DNA from: Deltaproteobacteria bacterium
Lineage (GTDB): Bacteria > Myxococcota_A > Polyangia > Polyangiales > Houyiibacteriaceae
Direction: 5' to 3'
Assembly (NCBI GenBank): GCA_019309605.1
Contig: JAFDFW010000162.1
Span: 1-6,695 of the forward strand
DNA length: 6,695 nt
Below the pieces are notes generated by a model, which did not search any database, was not told where the DNA came from, and saw only the letters and a program-made list of their open reading frames with translations. Position numbers and translations under genes: made by a program. Below, piece after piece: positions 1 to 5,780 of the stretch (positions are counted from its first letter, which is position 1; each line of letters begins with the position of its first letter).

Positions 1-656
1 TGCGGCCGGTCAACGTGAGCCTCGGCTTGATGCTCGAGAACGTGAGCGATCGGCTCTGCGACAAGGGCATGCCGCATCATCGTGCGCCCGATAAGCGGCC
101 GGCCAAGCGCATCCAAATGACGCGCGAGGCAGGCGAGCTCCACATCCCGTTCACGTCGGGGCTGTTGATCGGCATCGGCGAGACGATTGAAGAGCGCGTC
201 GACACCATCCTCACCATTCGGCGCTTGCAGCGTCAATACGGTCACATCGGAGAAGTCATCGTCCAGAACTTTCGGTCCCACCCCGATACTCCGATGGGCT
301 TTGCGACGGAGCCCACCCCCGACGAGTTGGCCGCCACGATCGCGCTGGCCCGGCTCATTCTCGACGATGACGTCAGTGTCCAGGCCCCCCCGAACCTCAA
401 TCCCGCGTCGACCGCCACGCTCATCCAAGCCGGCATCAACGACTTCGGCGGCATTTCGCCCGTCAGCCCGGACTACATCAATCCGCAGCATCCCTGGCCG
501 TTCCTTGGGCGCCTTCGGGAAGCCTGTGATGCGGAAGGCTTTGGACTCGAACCGCGACTCCCGGTATATCCCTCTCACCTCGACGCGCCAGGTTTCGTCG
601 ACGCGTCTCTGCGCCCCCGTATCGACCAGCTTCAGATGGAGCTCACCACGCCATGA
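1..656 (+). CDS. cofG: CofG, Fo synthase subunit 1 (radical SAM), 5' end outside window
   Basis: This is the C-terminal 217 or so residues of CofG, the radical SAM subunit of 7,8-didemethyl-8-hydroxy-5-deazariboflavin (Fo) synthase, which closes the deazaflavin ring on the CofH product in the cytoplasm. The frame is open to the left edge (first full codon at position 3, reading RPVNVSLGLMLE), so the GTG at 15 is internal and the CX3CX2C cluster motif lies upstream. Family hallmarks visible are GLMLENVSDRL, KGMPHHRAPDKRPAKR, FTSGLLIGIGET, EVIVQNFR, VSVQAPPNLNP and NDFGGISPVSPDYINP near the C-terminus. The usual Trp of the NDWGGISP motif is Phe here, as I remember the family. The stop overlaps the cofH start in an ATGA, which implies coupled translation. 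It is separate from CofH, unlike the FbiC fusion of actinobacteria. The identification is firm; only the N-terminus is unseen. Confidence 0.96.
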   Translation, partial: RPVNVSLGLMLENVSDRLCDKGMPHHRAPDKRPAKRIQMTREAGELHIPFTSGLLIGIGETIEERVDTILTIRRLQRQYGHIGEVIVQNFRSHPDTPMGFATEPTPDELAATIALARLILDDDVSVQAPPNLNPASTATLIQAGINDFGGISPVSPDYINPQHPWPFLGRLREACDAEGFGLEPRLPVYPSHLDAPGFVDASLRPRIDQLQMELTTP

Positions 657-1930
657 CGACTGCCCTCGAAACCTGTCTCCAAGGAGTGTCTCCCGACGTC
701 CGCGCGATCTTGGAGCGAAGCCTAGATGGCCGAGAGGTGACCATCGATGACGGCATCGCGTTGAACGAGGCGCGAGGAACGGACCTTCATGCATTGTGCC
801 TCGTCGCTGACGAGCTACGCCGGCAGCAGGTGGGTGACAAGGTCACTTACGTCGTCAACCGTAACATCAACTTCACGAACGTCTGCATCAAGAACTGCAA
901 GTTCTGCGCGTTCGCTCGGACCGTGCGTTCGGAGCAGGGCTATTTTCTTCCCCCCGAAGAGGTCGAGCGGCGGGTACGGCAGGCCTGGGAGATGGGCGCC
1001 ACCGAGGTGTGCCTGCAGGCGGGACTCTCCCCGAATATCAACGGAGACAACTACATTGACCTGTGCCGTCTCGTGAAGGAAGCCGCACCGGAGATTCACA
1101 TTCACGCCTTCTCACCGGAAGAGGTGAAGTTCGGCGCCGCACTCAAGCGAGTTTCGCATAGCGAGTACTTGGCCGAGCTCAAAGACGCTGGGTTGGGGAC
1201 GCTCCCCGGAACCTCGGCCGAGATTCTCGACGACCGTCTGAGGAAAACCATTTCACCCACGCGGATCACCACCGCCGAGTGGTTGGACGTCGTTACCGCC
1301 GCTCACCGCCTCGGGATTCGTACGACGTCGACCATGATGTTTGGGCACGTCGAGTCAGTCGAGGAGCGCATACGGCATATGGATTTGCTTCGAAGGGTCC
1401 AGAGAGAGACGGGTGGTTTCACCGAGTTCGTGCCGCTTTCTTTTGTCCACGAAGAGGCGCCGCTGTTTGCGACGAGTGCTGTTCCGGGTGTCCGTCCGGG
1501 GCCGACCGGCGACGACGTGTTGCGGCTGTATGCGACGGCCCGGCTGATGCTCGGCCGGGACATTGCCAACCTTCAAGCGTCATGGGTGAAGGAAGGCCTG
1601 CGAACGTCCCAGTTGTTGCTGAGGTGCGGTGTCAACGACCTCGGCGGGACCTTGATGAACGAGAGCATCTCGACTGCGGCGGGCGCTCGCCATGGGCAGC
1701 TCATGACTCCAGCGACCCTGCGCCGGGTCATCCGCGACGCGGGCCGAGTGCCAGCGGAGCGCAACACAACCTACGGTGTGATTCGTGAGTTCGGGGATAC
1801 ATCCGATCAGGATCCAGCGGAGCCGCTCGACACGATTCAGAATCCGGACGAGGTTTTCGGTTCGTACGACGCGCTGACCCGCGATCCGCGGTTTCACTAC
1901 GAGCCGCGCGGGTTGCGGGTAGTGAGCTAG
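653..1930 (+). CDS. cofH: CofH, Fo synthase subunit 2 (5-amino-6-(D-ribitylamino)uracil--L-tyrosine 4-hydroxyphenyl transferase)
   Basis: CofH is a radical SAM enzyme that joins the hydroxybenzyl part of L-tyrosine to 5-amino-6-(D-ribitylamino)uracil, the step before CofG closes the ring to give Fo. The 425-residue protein is near normal length for a stand-alone CofH. The 4Fe-4S/SAM motif CX3CX2C is at Cys78, Cys82 and Cys85, inside the family block VTYVVNRNINFTNVC. Further hallmarks are CLQAGLSP (120-127), IHIHAFSPEEV (148-158), LPGTSAEIL (184-192), NLQASWVKEG (306-315) and NDLGGTLMNESIS (328-340). The ATG at 653 overlaps the cofG stop by 4 bp. A weak GGAG at 638-641 sits 11 nt upstream, so coupling with cofG probably matters more than its own ribosome site. 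The SDR gene follows after 40 nt on the same strand. Confidence 0.97.
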   Translation: MTTALETCLQGVSPDVRAILERSLDGREVTIDDGIALNEARGTDLHALCLVADELRRQQVGDKVTYVVNRNINFTNVCIKNCKFCAFARTVRSEQGYFLPPEEVERRVRQAWEMGATEVCLQAGLSPNINGDNYIDLCRLVKEAAPEIHIHAFSPEEVKFGAALKRVSHSEYLAELKDAGLGTLPGTSAEILDDRLRKTISPTRITTAEWLDVVTAAHRLGIRTTSTMMFGHVESVEERIRHMDLLRRVQRETGGFTEFVPLSFVHEEAPLFATSAVPGVRPGPTGDDVLRLYATARLMLGRDIANLQASWVKEGLRTSQLLLRCGVNDLGGTLMNESISTAAGARHGQLMTPATLRRVIRDAGRVPAERNTTYGVIREFGDTSDQDPAEPLDTIQNPDEVFGSYDALTRDPRFHYEPRGLRVVS

Positions 1931-1953
1931 CGGCTGTGCGCCGGGGGGCCGCG

Positions 1954-1962
1954 TGGTACGAT
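1954..1962 (+). promoter_or_regulatory. Possible extended -10 promoter giving a leaderless SDR transcript
   Basis: TGGTACGAT matches an extended -10 element (TGnTAnnnT). It ends 8 nt before the ATG at 1971, so transcription would begin about at the start codon. No good -35 hexamer is seen at the normal distance (CTGTGC at a 17-nt spacing is poor), and there is no convincing Shine-Dalgarno sequence in front of this ATG, which fits a leaderless message. It lies in the only intergenic gap of the window (1931-1970). This is inferred from one short motif and needs a mapped 5' end. Confidence 0.35.
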
Positions 1963-1970
1963 GCCCGACC

Positions 1971-2780
1971 ATGAGCAAGCTCGCGGAACGATACGGACCT
2001 TGGGCCGTGGTTACCGGTGCTTCAGCGGGGATTGGGGCGGAGTTTGCGCGACGAATCGCGGAGCGCGGCGTCAACGTCGTCCTAATCGCACGGCGTCGCA
2101 AACGTCTCGAAGAGCTCGCCTCGACGATTGAGGACATGTATCGAGTCGAAGCCCGTGTGGCGCCGGTGGATCTCGCCTCGCGGGACCTGATCGAAGTCCT
2201 GCAGCCGGTTCTTGCCGACATCGAGGTCGGCCTCTTGGTCAACTGCGCGGGTTACGGGTCGAGCGGACCTTTCCTCGACATGGACCGGAGCGTTCAAGAG
2301 TCGATGATCAACGTAAATTGTCGCGCGTCGATTCTCCTCACGCATGAGATCGCGCAGGGTATGCGGGAGCGGGGCAGGGGCGGCGTCATCTTCGTGTCGT
2401 CGGTCAACGGGTTCTGCGCCTCGCGGGGGATGGCCAACTACAACGCGACGAAGGCCTACGACCTTCTATTCGCGGAGGGCCTGGCCGAGGAGCTCCGGCC
2501 CTATGGCGTCGACGTGCAGGCACTTTGTCCCGGCAGCACCCTCACCGAGTTCCATCGCGTAGCGGGCCTCGACGCGCGGCAGTTCGGCCCGCTCACGCGT
2601 CTGATCGTCGCGACACCGACGGCCGTCGTAGCGACGAGCTTGAGGGCTCTTGGCCGCCGCGTGACCGTCATTCCTGGGGTCCTCAACAAGCTCGTGGTCC
2701 TGACGCTGAGGTTGATGCCGCGGCGCGTGTCGACCTGGCTGTTCGGATTGATGGTGGATCGGGTCGCCAAAGGCAATTAG
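1971..2780 (+). CDS. NADP-type short-chain dehydrogenase/reductase (classical SDR, COG0300-like)
   Basis: This is a 269-residue classical SDR, an NAD(P)-dependent oxidoreductase with a Rossmann fold; the substrate cannot be read from the sequence. The cofactor motif TGASAGIG is at 15-22. The run Arg41-Arg42-Arg43 after the second strand favours NADP over NAD. NCAG is at 91-94. The catalytic set is Asn116, Ser144 and YNATK at 157-161 (Tyr157, Lys161), and PG plus Thr192 follow at 187-192. The C-terminus has a hydrophobic stretch at about 238-262 with Pro-Arg-Arg in the middle, as in the DltE/ketoacyl-reductase-like branch, and may touch membranes or acyl chains. I chose the ATG at 1971 because SDRs of this branch begin just before the GPWAVVTGAS block; a GTG at 1953 would add six residues with no family match. 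The stop overlaps that of the convergent cofC. A role in F420 metabolism is only suggested by position. Confidence 0.9.
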   Translation: MSKLAERYGPWAVVTGASAGIGAEFARRIAERGVNVVLIARRRKRLEELASTIEDMYRVEARVAPVDLASRDLIEVLQPVLADIEVGLLVNCAGYGSSGPFLDMDRSVQESMINVNCRASILLTHEIAQGMRERGRGGVIFVSSVNGFCASRGMANYNATKAYDLLFAEGLAEELRPYGVDVQALCPGSTLTEFHRVAGLDARQFGPLTRLIVATPTAVVATSLRALGRRVTVIPGVLNKLVVLTLRLMPRRVSTWLFGLMVDRVAKGN

Positions 2781-3373
2781 CGCCGGCGCAGACGCTCGAG
2801 GTCCCGAGGACGGTCGACGTCGAATGCGATGCCGCTGCTGAGCTGAACCTTGACGTTGAGCCCAAGTTCGCGCGCGCGGGTACGGTGACGGTGAAGGCTG
2901 TCTTCATGGCCGAGGCAACTCGGGAGAGCTGTCGCAGGCTTTACGGCGATGACGTTGGTGCCTTGTTGCAACAGGTCCGGGACGAGCACCACGTCGCTCT
3001 CATCGAGCTGACGCGCCACGCTGGCGATGTCCCCCACGGTCAAATCGGGTAGGTCACTCATGCAGATCATGACGCTCGTCGCGTCACGCCGCTCCAATTC
3101 CTGGAGCGCGCCGTCGACCACGTCCGCTAGACCTTGGCTGCCGTCGGCGTCAGACAGGGCTGCAACGCCCAGACGAGCGGCGTGCTCGCACGCCTCGGGG
3201 GAGTCGCTGACGATGGCGATGTCGTCGATGTCGGGCGACGCTCGGAGGACTCGCACCACGTGCTCGAACAGATCACGCGCCAACTGTGCGCGCTCGAGTG
3301 GACCCAACACTTCGGAGAGCCGGGACTTCCCACGGTCGAACCCCTTGATTGGAATCAACGCCCAGCGGCTCAT
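2777..3373 (-). CDS. cofC: CofC/FbiD, phospho-acid guanylyltransferase (2-phospho-L-lactate or phosphoenolpyruvate type)
   Basis: CofC uses GTP to activate a three-carbon phosphoacid (2-phospho-L-lactate, phosphoenolpyruvate or, in some bacteria, 3-phosphoglycerate) and gives the unstable guanylylated donor used by CofD. The 198-residue protein has the nucleotidyltransferase N-terminus PIKGFDRGKSRL (8-19), followed by the family helix LGPLERAQLARDLFEHVV, and then SDLP (106-109), GTN (138-140) and FDVDRPRDLERL (184-195). The usual Pro-Asp-Arg before GTN reads Pro-Asp-Leu. Which acid is used cannot be told from these motifs. The ATG overlaps the cofD stop by 4 bp and has a strong GAGGAG upstream. 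It is the last gene of the leftward operon and its stop overlaps that of the SDR gene. Confidence 0.94.
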   Translation of the reverse strand: MSRWALIPIKGFDRGKSRLSEVLGPLERAQLARDLFEHVVRVLRASPDIDDIAIVSDSPEACEHAARLGVAALSDADGSQGLADVVDGALQELERRDATSVMICMSDLPDLTVGDIASVARQLDESDVVLVPDLLQQGTNVIAVKPATALPSCLGHEDSLHRHRTRARELGLNVKVQLSSGIAFDVDRPRDLERLRRR

Positions 3374-4305
3374 CTCAGGCTCCTCGCAAACTCGATCAAT
3401 TCGCGAGCAAAGACTACCCGATCTTCCTTGGATTGGATCAGGATGTTCGTCTCTAGAAGTGGAAAGGGTGCGTCGAATGCATCGCCCGGATGCACTGCAT
3501 ACCCGTCGAGGAGACCCTCATAGTGCATTGCCGCAGCTTCGGCAGAGGGCTCGCGGCCTGCGATTTCCGCGATCATCGTAGCGAGCGGGCCTTTCACGGC
3601 TTTCCCGTCCAGGATAGGGCTCACGGCGACTGTCGTCGTGTTTCGAAGCGCGTCGGAGACGCCGCTCAATGTGAGGATCGGGTCGATCGATACGTAGGGA
3701 TTCGACGGGCAAATGACGACCAGGTCGGCTGTGGTTAGCGCGGCGAGGACTGCCTGCGTGGTGTGATCGGTTCCTTGGTGACGAACTTCCCGTACCGGTG
3801 GTGCGGCTCGCGCTTTGACGAGCCACTCTTGGAACACGAGTTCCTCGCCGCCTTGGGTCACGATACTCGTGGGGCGGGGCGCATCGCTCATCGGTAGAAC
3901 CGGGCGCTCGACGCCAAGTGTCTTGCAGAGCTCCGCCGTCGCGCGGGTAAGGGACTCGCCTCGCGAGAGCGCGCCCGTTCGCGAAAGGTGTGTGATCAAG
4001 TCGCGGTCGCCGAGTTGGAACCAGTCGTCCACGCCGCGACGCTTGGCTTCCGCCAGCGCGTAGAACGTGTCGCCGTCAATGCCCCAGCCACGATCCTCGG
4101 GCGAGAGCCCCGCGAGCGTGTACATCACGGTGTCGAGGTCGGGGCTGATGTGGAGTCCCCAATGTCGGAAGTCGTCGCCAGTATTCACGACTACGGTGAG
4201 AGCGTCGGGGGGAAGAGTGCGGTCCAGCCCGTCGACGAGCCGGGCGCCCCCCACGCCTCCCGCCAGCGCGACGACCGAGAGGTCGTCCTGGGGCGGCACG
4301 GTCAT
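3370..4305 (-). CDS. cofD: CofD/FbiA, 2-phospho-L-lactate (or phosphoenolpyruvyl) transferase
   Basis: CofD transfers the phosphoacyl group from the guanylylated CofC product to the ribityl hydroxyl of Fo, giving F420-0 or its dehydro form. The 311-residue length is typical. Motifs in order are ALAGGVGGARL (13-23), NTGDDF (41-46) with the acidic pair that the family uses for metal binding, WGLHISPDLDTVMYTLAGL (49-67), GWGI (73-76), LGDRDLITH (98-106), PMSD (138-141), SNPYVSIDPIL (201-211) and SPILDGKAVKGP in the last third. The frame is open upstream to 4686, but the CofD family match begins just after Met at 4305, and the upstream part is a shadow of cofE, so I take 4305. That ATG overlaps the cofE stop by 4 bp; the cofD stop overlaps the cofC start in the same way. 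The nearest SD-like GAGG is about 12 nt away, so coupling is likely important. Confidence 0.96.
   Translation of the reverse strand: MTVPPQDDLSVVALAGGVGGARLVDGLDRTLPPDALTVVVNTGDDFRHWGLHISPDLDTVMYTLAGLSPEDRGWGIDGDTFYALAEAKRRGVDDWFQLGDRDLITHLSRTGALSRGESLTRATAELCKTLGVERPVLPMSDAPRPTSIVTQGGEELVFQEWLVKARAAPPVREVRHQGTDHTTQAVLAALTTADLVVICPSNPYVSIDPILTLSGVSDALRNTTTVAVSPILDGKAVKGPLATMIAEIAGREPSAEAAAMHYEGLLDGYAVHPGDAFDAPFPLLETNILIQSKEDRVVFARELIEFARSLR
3380..3385 (-). promoter_or_regulatory. Ribosome binding site of cofC
   Basis: GAGGAG on the minus strand lies 6 nt before the cofC ATG (3373-3371) and inside the last codons of cofD. It supports this start and shows that cofC can recruit ribosomes on its own in addition to the ATGA coupling. 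Confidence 0.75.
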
Positions 4306-5117
4306 GCGTACAAGTCGTCCTCGGGATTGCGAAGCAAGGCTTCGGCCGAGTCGCCCGAGGGTTGAAAGCGAAGCCCGCGGACCAAGGTCAGCGGACGTCC
4401 TTCGTCGGCCTGGCCCGCCACTAGATCCGCCGCTGCAGCAATCGAATCGGCGACCGCAGACTCGGTGGCTTCGAGCACGCGGCCGTGGCGATCGACGGCG
4501 CCGCGGCGATCCCAAACCGGGGGCAAGCCCGCCACACCGAGGGCAAAGCCTACGGTGCCGCGCCGAAATGGCCGGCCCCACGAGTCCGTAATGAGGACAC
4601 CGACGTTCGCAGAGAAGCGTTCCCCGAGCTTGGCTCGAAGCGCTGCTGCCGTGGCGTCGGGGTCGCGTGGGAGAACGAGCACCCATGGGCCGCTGCTCTC
4701 GGGCGCGCCGAAGGGCGCGGCGTTGCTCGCGTCGATACCCGCGTTGGCGGACAGGAAGCCCAGCCGGTGCCGCACGATCAGTGCGCCGGTCGTCTTGCGC
4801 GAAATGCCGACGCTTTCACGAAGGATTAGCTCCACCAAGCGCGGGTCCTTGTCGACTTCTCGGCCGAGGTGCTCGGCCGGGTCGCTTGGAACGATGCTGC
4901 CCAAGTCGACGAAGCAGCCTTCCGCGCGGGAGACGATCTTGCTCGCGAGCACGACGATGTCTCCATCGGCGAGGTCGGTCTCGGCGCGCGCGAGAGCCGA
5001 AACGATAACCTCGAACAGGTCGTCGCCCGAGTTGATCGTTGGCACCCCGGCAATGGCGCGAACCAGGAGCTCCGAGCCGACACGAAGGTCGCCCGACGCT
5101 GGCTCGCTGCCGCTCAT
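4302..5117 (-). CDS. cofE: CofE, coenzyme F420-0:L-glutamate ligase (single-domain)
   Basis: CofE adds L-glutamate residues to F420-0 with GTP, first by an alpha bond and then by gamma bonds, to make the F420 tail. The 271 residues cover only the ligase domain; the FMN/nitroreductase-like domain that follows it in actinobacterial FbiB is absent. Motifs are GVPTINSGDDL (24-34), LASKIVSRAEG (57-67), FLSANAGIDASN (121-132), LPRDPDATAAALRA (149-162), TDSWGRPFRRG (177-187) and AVADSIAAAADLVAGQ (221-236). In the last motif the Ala-Asp-Glu I expect from FbiB reads Ala-Asp-Ser (Ser225). The frame stays open to 5309, but the family similarity starts at Met 5117, whose ATG overlaps the npdG stop and has a GGAG 5 nt upstream. 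The stop overlaps the cofD start. Confidence 0.95.
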   Translation of the reverse strand: MSGSEPASGDLRVGSELLVRAIAGVPTINSGDDLFEVIVSALARAETDLADGDIVVLASKIVSRAEGCFVDLGSIVPSDPAEHLGREVDKDPRLVELILRESVGISRKTTGALIVRHRLGFLSANAGIDASNAAPFGAPESSGPWVLVLPRDPDATAAALRAKLGERFSANVGVLITDSWGRPFRRGTVGFALGVAGLPPVWDRRGAVDRHGRVLEATESAVADSIAAAADLVAGQADEGRPLTLVRGLRFQPSGDSAEALLRNPEDDLYA

Positions 5118-5769
5118 TCCGTCTCCGAGATGCCCGTAATTCGAATGCCGGAGCCGACGCTGTTGTAACGGCGATTGATGTGCAACAAGACAGGCGTGAG
5201 CGATTCGAGAGCGATGGCGTTCTTGAGGACGCCCGCGTCGATGCCGCGAAGGCCCAAGTCCGAAATGACCGCGATGACGGCGGCGCGGGCTTCCTTGTCG
5301 TCGCCGCACACCAAGACGTCACAATCGAACGTGTGGGCCGGGTCGCTCAGGTGCTCCGAGCTGATGTGGTGCAGGGCCGCCACGAGCCGTGTGCCTTCGT
5401 GTAGAAGCGCGCGTGCCTCCAGGGCCGCCGATTGCCCCTCGGGCAAATTTACAGAACGGACCTTGGGTGGCTGAATCGGCACCGTGATGTCCACGATGAC
5501 TTTGTCGCCGACGGCCTCTTTGATCGACTCGAAGGTAGACCGATGCGCGCGTACGGAACCGTCACGATGACTAGCTCGGCGTGAGTGCATGCGGCCACGT
5601 TGTCGCCGCCCTGCAGGGCGACTCCAAATTCTTCCGAGAACTCTGCCGCCTTGGCGATCCCTTTTTCCGCCTGGCGAGAGCCGATAAAGACGTCGTGTCC
5701 GGCCTTGGCCCAACGAACGCCCAAGCCGCGCCCCTCGCGCCCCGTGCCACCTACAATTCCGATCTTCAT
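5114..5769 (-). CDS. npdG: NpdG/Fno, F420-dependent NADP reductase, interrupted by a one-base frameshift
   Basis: NpdG (Fno) moves hydride between NADPH and F420 and so charges the F420 pool in the cytoplasm. The N-terminal part (5769 to 5548, 74 residues) has the dinucleotide motif MKIGIVGGTGREG and then IGSR, where Ser31-Arg32 are placed to hold the 2'-phosphate of NADP. It continues to VIVTVPYA. The next expected block, HRSTFESIKEAVG, is in another frame from 5545, and is followed by DITVPIQPPKVRSVNLPEGQ, LVAALHHISSEHL and the C-terminal LLHINRRYNSVGSGIRITG. Adding one base between 5545 and 5548 restores a 218-residue protein, the normal family length. So this is either a sequencing or assembly error or a recent mutation. 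The start at 5769 has a good SD (GTGAGG). The stop overlaps the cofE ATG by 4 bp, placing the gene in the F420 operon. As read here, no full-length product would be made. Confidence 0.9.
5123..5126 (-). promoter_or_regulatory. Ribosome binding site of cofE
   Basis: GGAG on the minus strand is 5 nt before the ATG at 5117-5115. It lies within the 3' end of npdG and decides the cofE start against the longer open frame that continues to 5309. Confidence 0.65.
5543..5550 (-). other. Frameshift point in npdG
   Basis: On the minus strand the Ala74 codon (5550-5548) is followed by two bases (CG) and then by the His codon (5545-5543) of the downstream frame. The family pattern Pro-Tyr-Ala-Ala-His-Arg needs one more base, most simply a G, so that GCGGCGCAT has become GCGCGCAT. 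The surrounding alternating GC run is prone to base-calling and polymerase errors. Confidence 0.85.
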
Positions 5770-5774
5770 CGCTG

Positions 5775-5780
5775 CCTCAC
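5775..5780 (-). promoter_or_regulatory. Ribosome binding site of npdG
   Basis: GTGAGG on the minus strand lies 5 nt before the ATG at 5769. It includes the bases of the likely original LLM stop (TGA at 5779-5777), so npdG has its own start and was a separate gene from the LLM oxidoreductase even though an open frame now joins them. Confidence 0.7.

Noticed and set aside
187..750. 187-codon plus-strand open frame inside cofG and cofH.
   Set aside because: It has shadow-frame composition (Arg, Ser and Pro runs) and covers two genes whose products are recognised with certainty.
1953..1970. GTG at 1953 as the start of the SDR gene.
   Set aside because: The added residues have no SDR family match; a G-run upstream is a poor SD, and the ATG at 1971 gives the normal N-terminal length.
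1580..2242. 220-codon minus-strand open frame across the cofH end and SDR start.
   Set aside because: It is Arg/Ser/Ala-rich with no recognisable motif, and it lies opposite two firmly identified genes in GC-rich DNA.
2780..2789. Perfect 10-base palindrome GCGCCGGCGC just after the convergent stops, as a possible bidirectional terminator.
   Set aside because: With a 4-base loop only three pairs remain and there is no T-rich tail on either strand; the bases encode the Arg-rich end of CofC.
3134..3523. Plus-strand open frame opposite cofC and cofD.
   Set aside because: It has no family features and lies antisense to two conserved genes with clear motifs.
4306..4686. Upstream extension of the cofD frame, which would add 127 residues.
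   Set aside because: The extension is antiphase reading of cofE, is rich in Arg, Gly and Ser, and has no CofD-like features; the family match starts at 4305.
5118..5309. Upstream extension of the cofE frame by 64 residues.
   Set aside because: It is a low-complexity Arg/His-rich shadow of npdG; the ATG at 5117 has its own SD and the ATGA overlap.
5543..5551. Programmed ribosomal frameshift in npdG.
   Set aside because: There is no slippery heptamer or obvious downstream structure, and NpdG homologues are made from a single frame; a mutation or base error is simpler.
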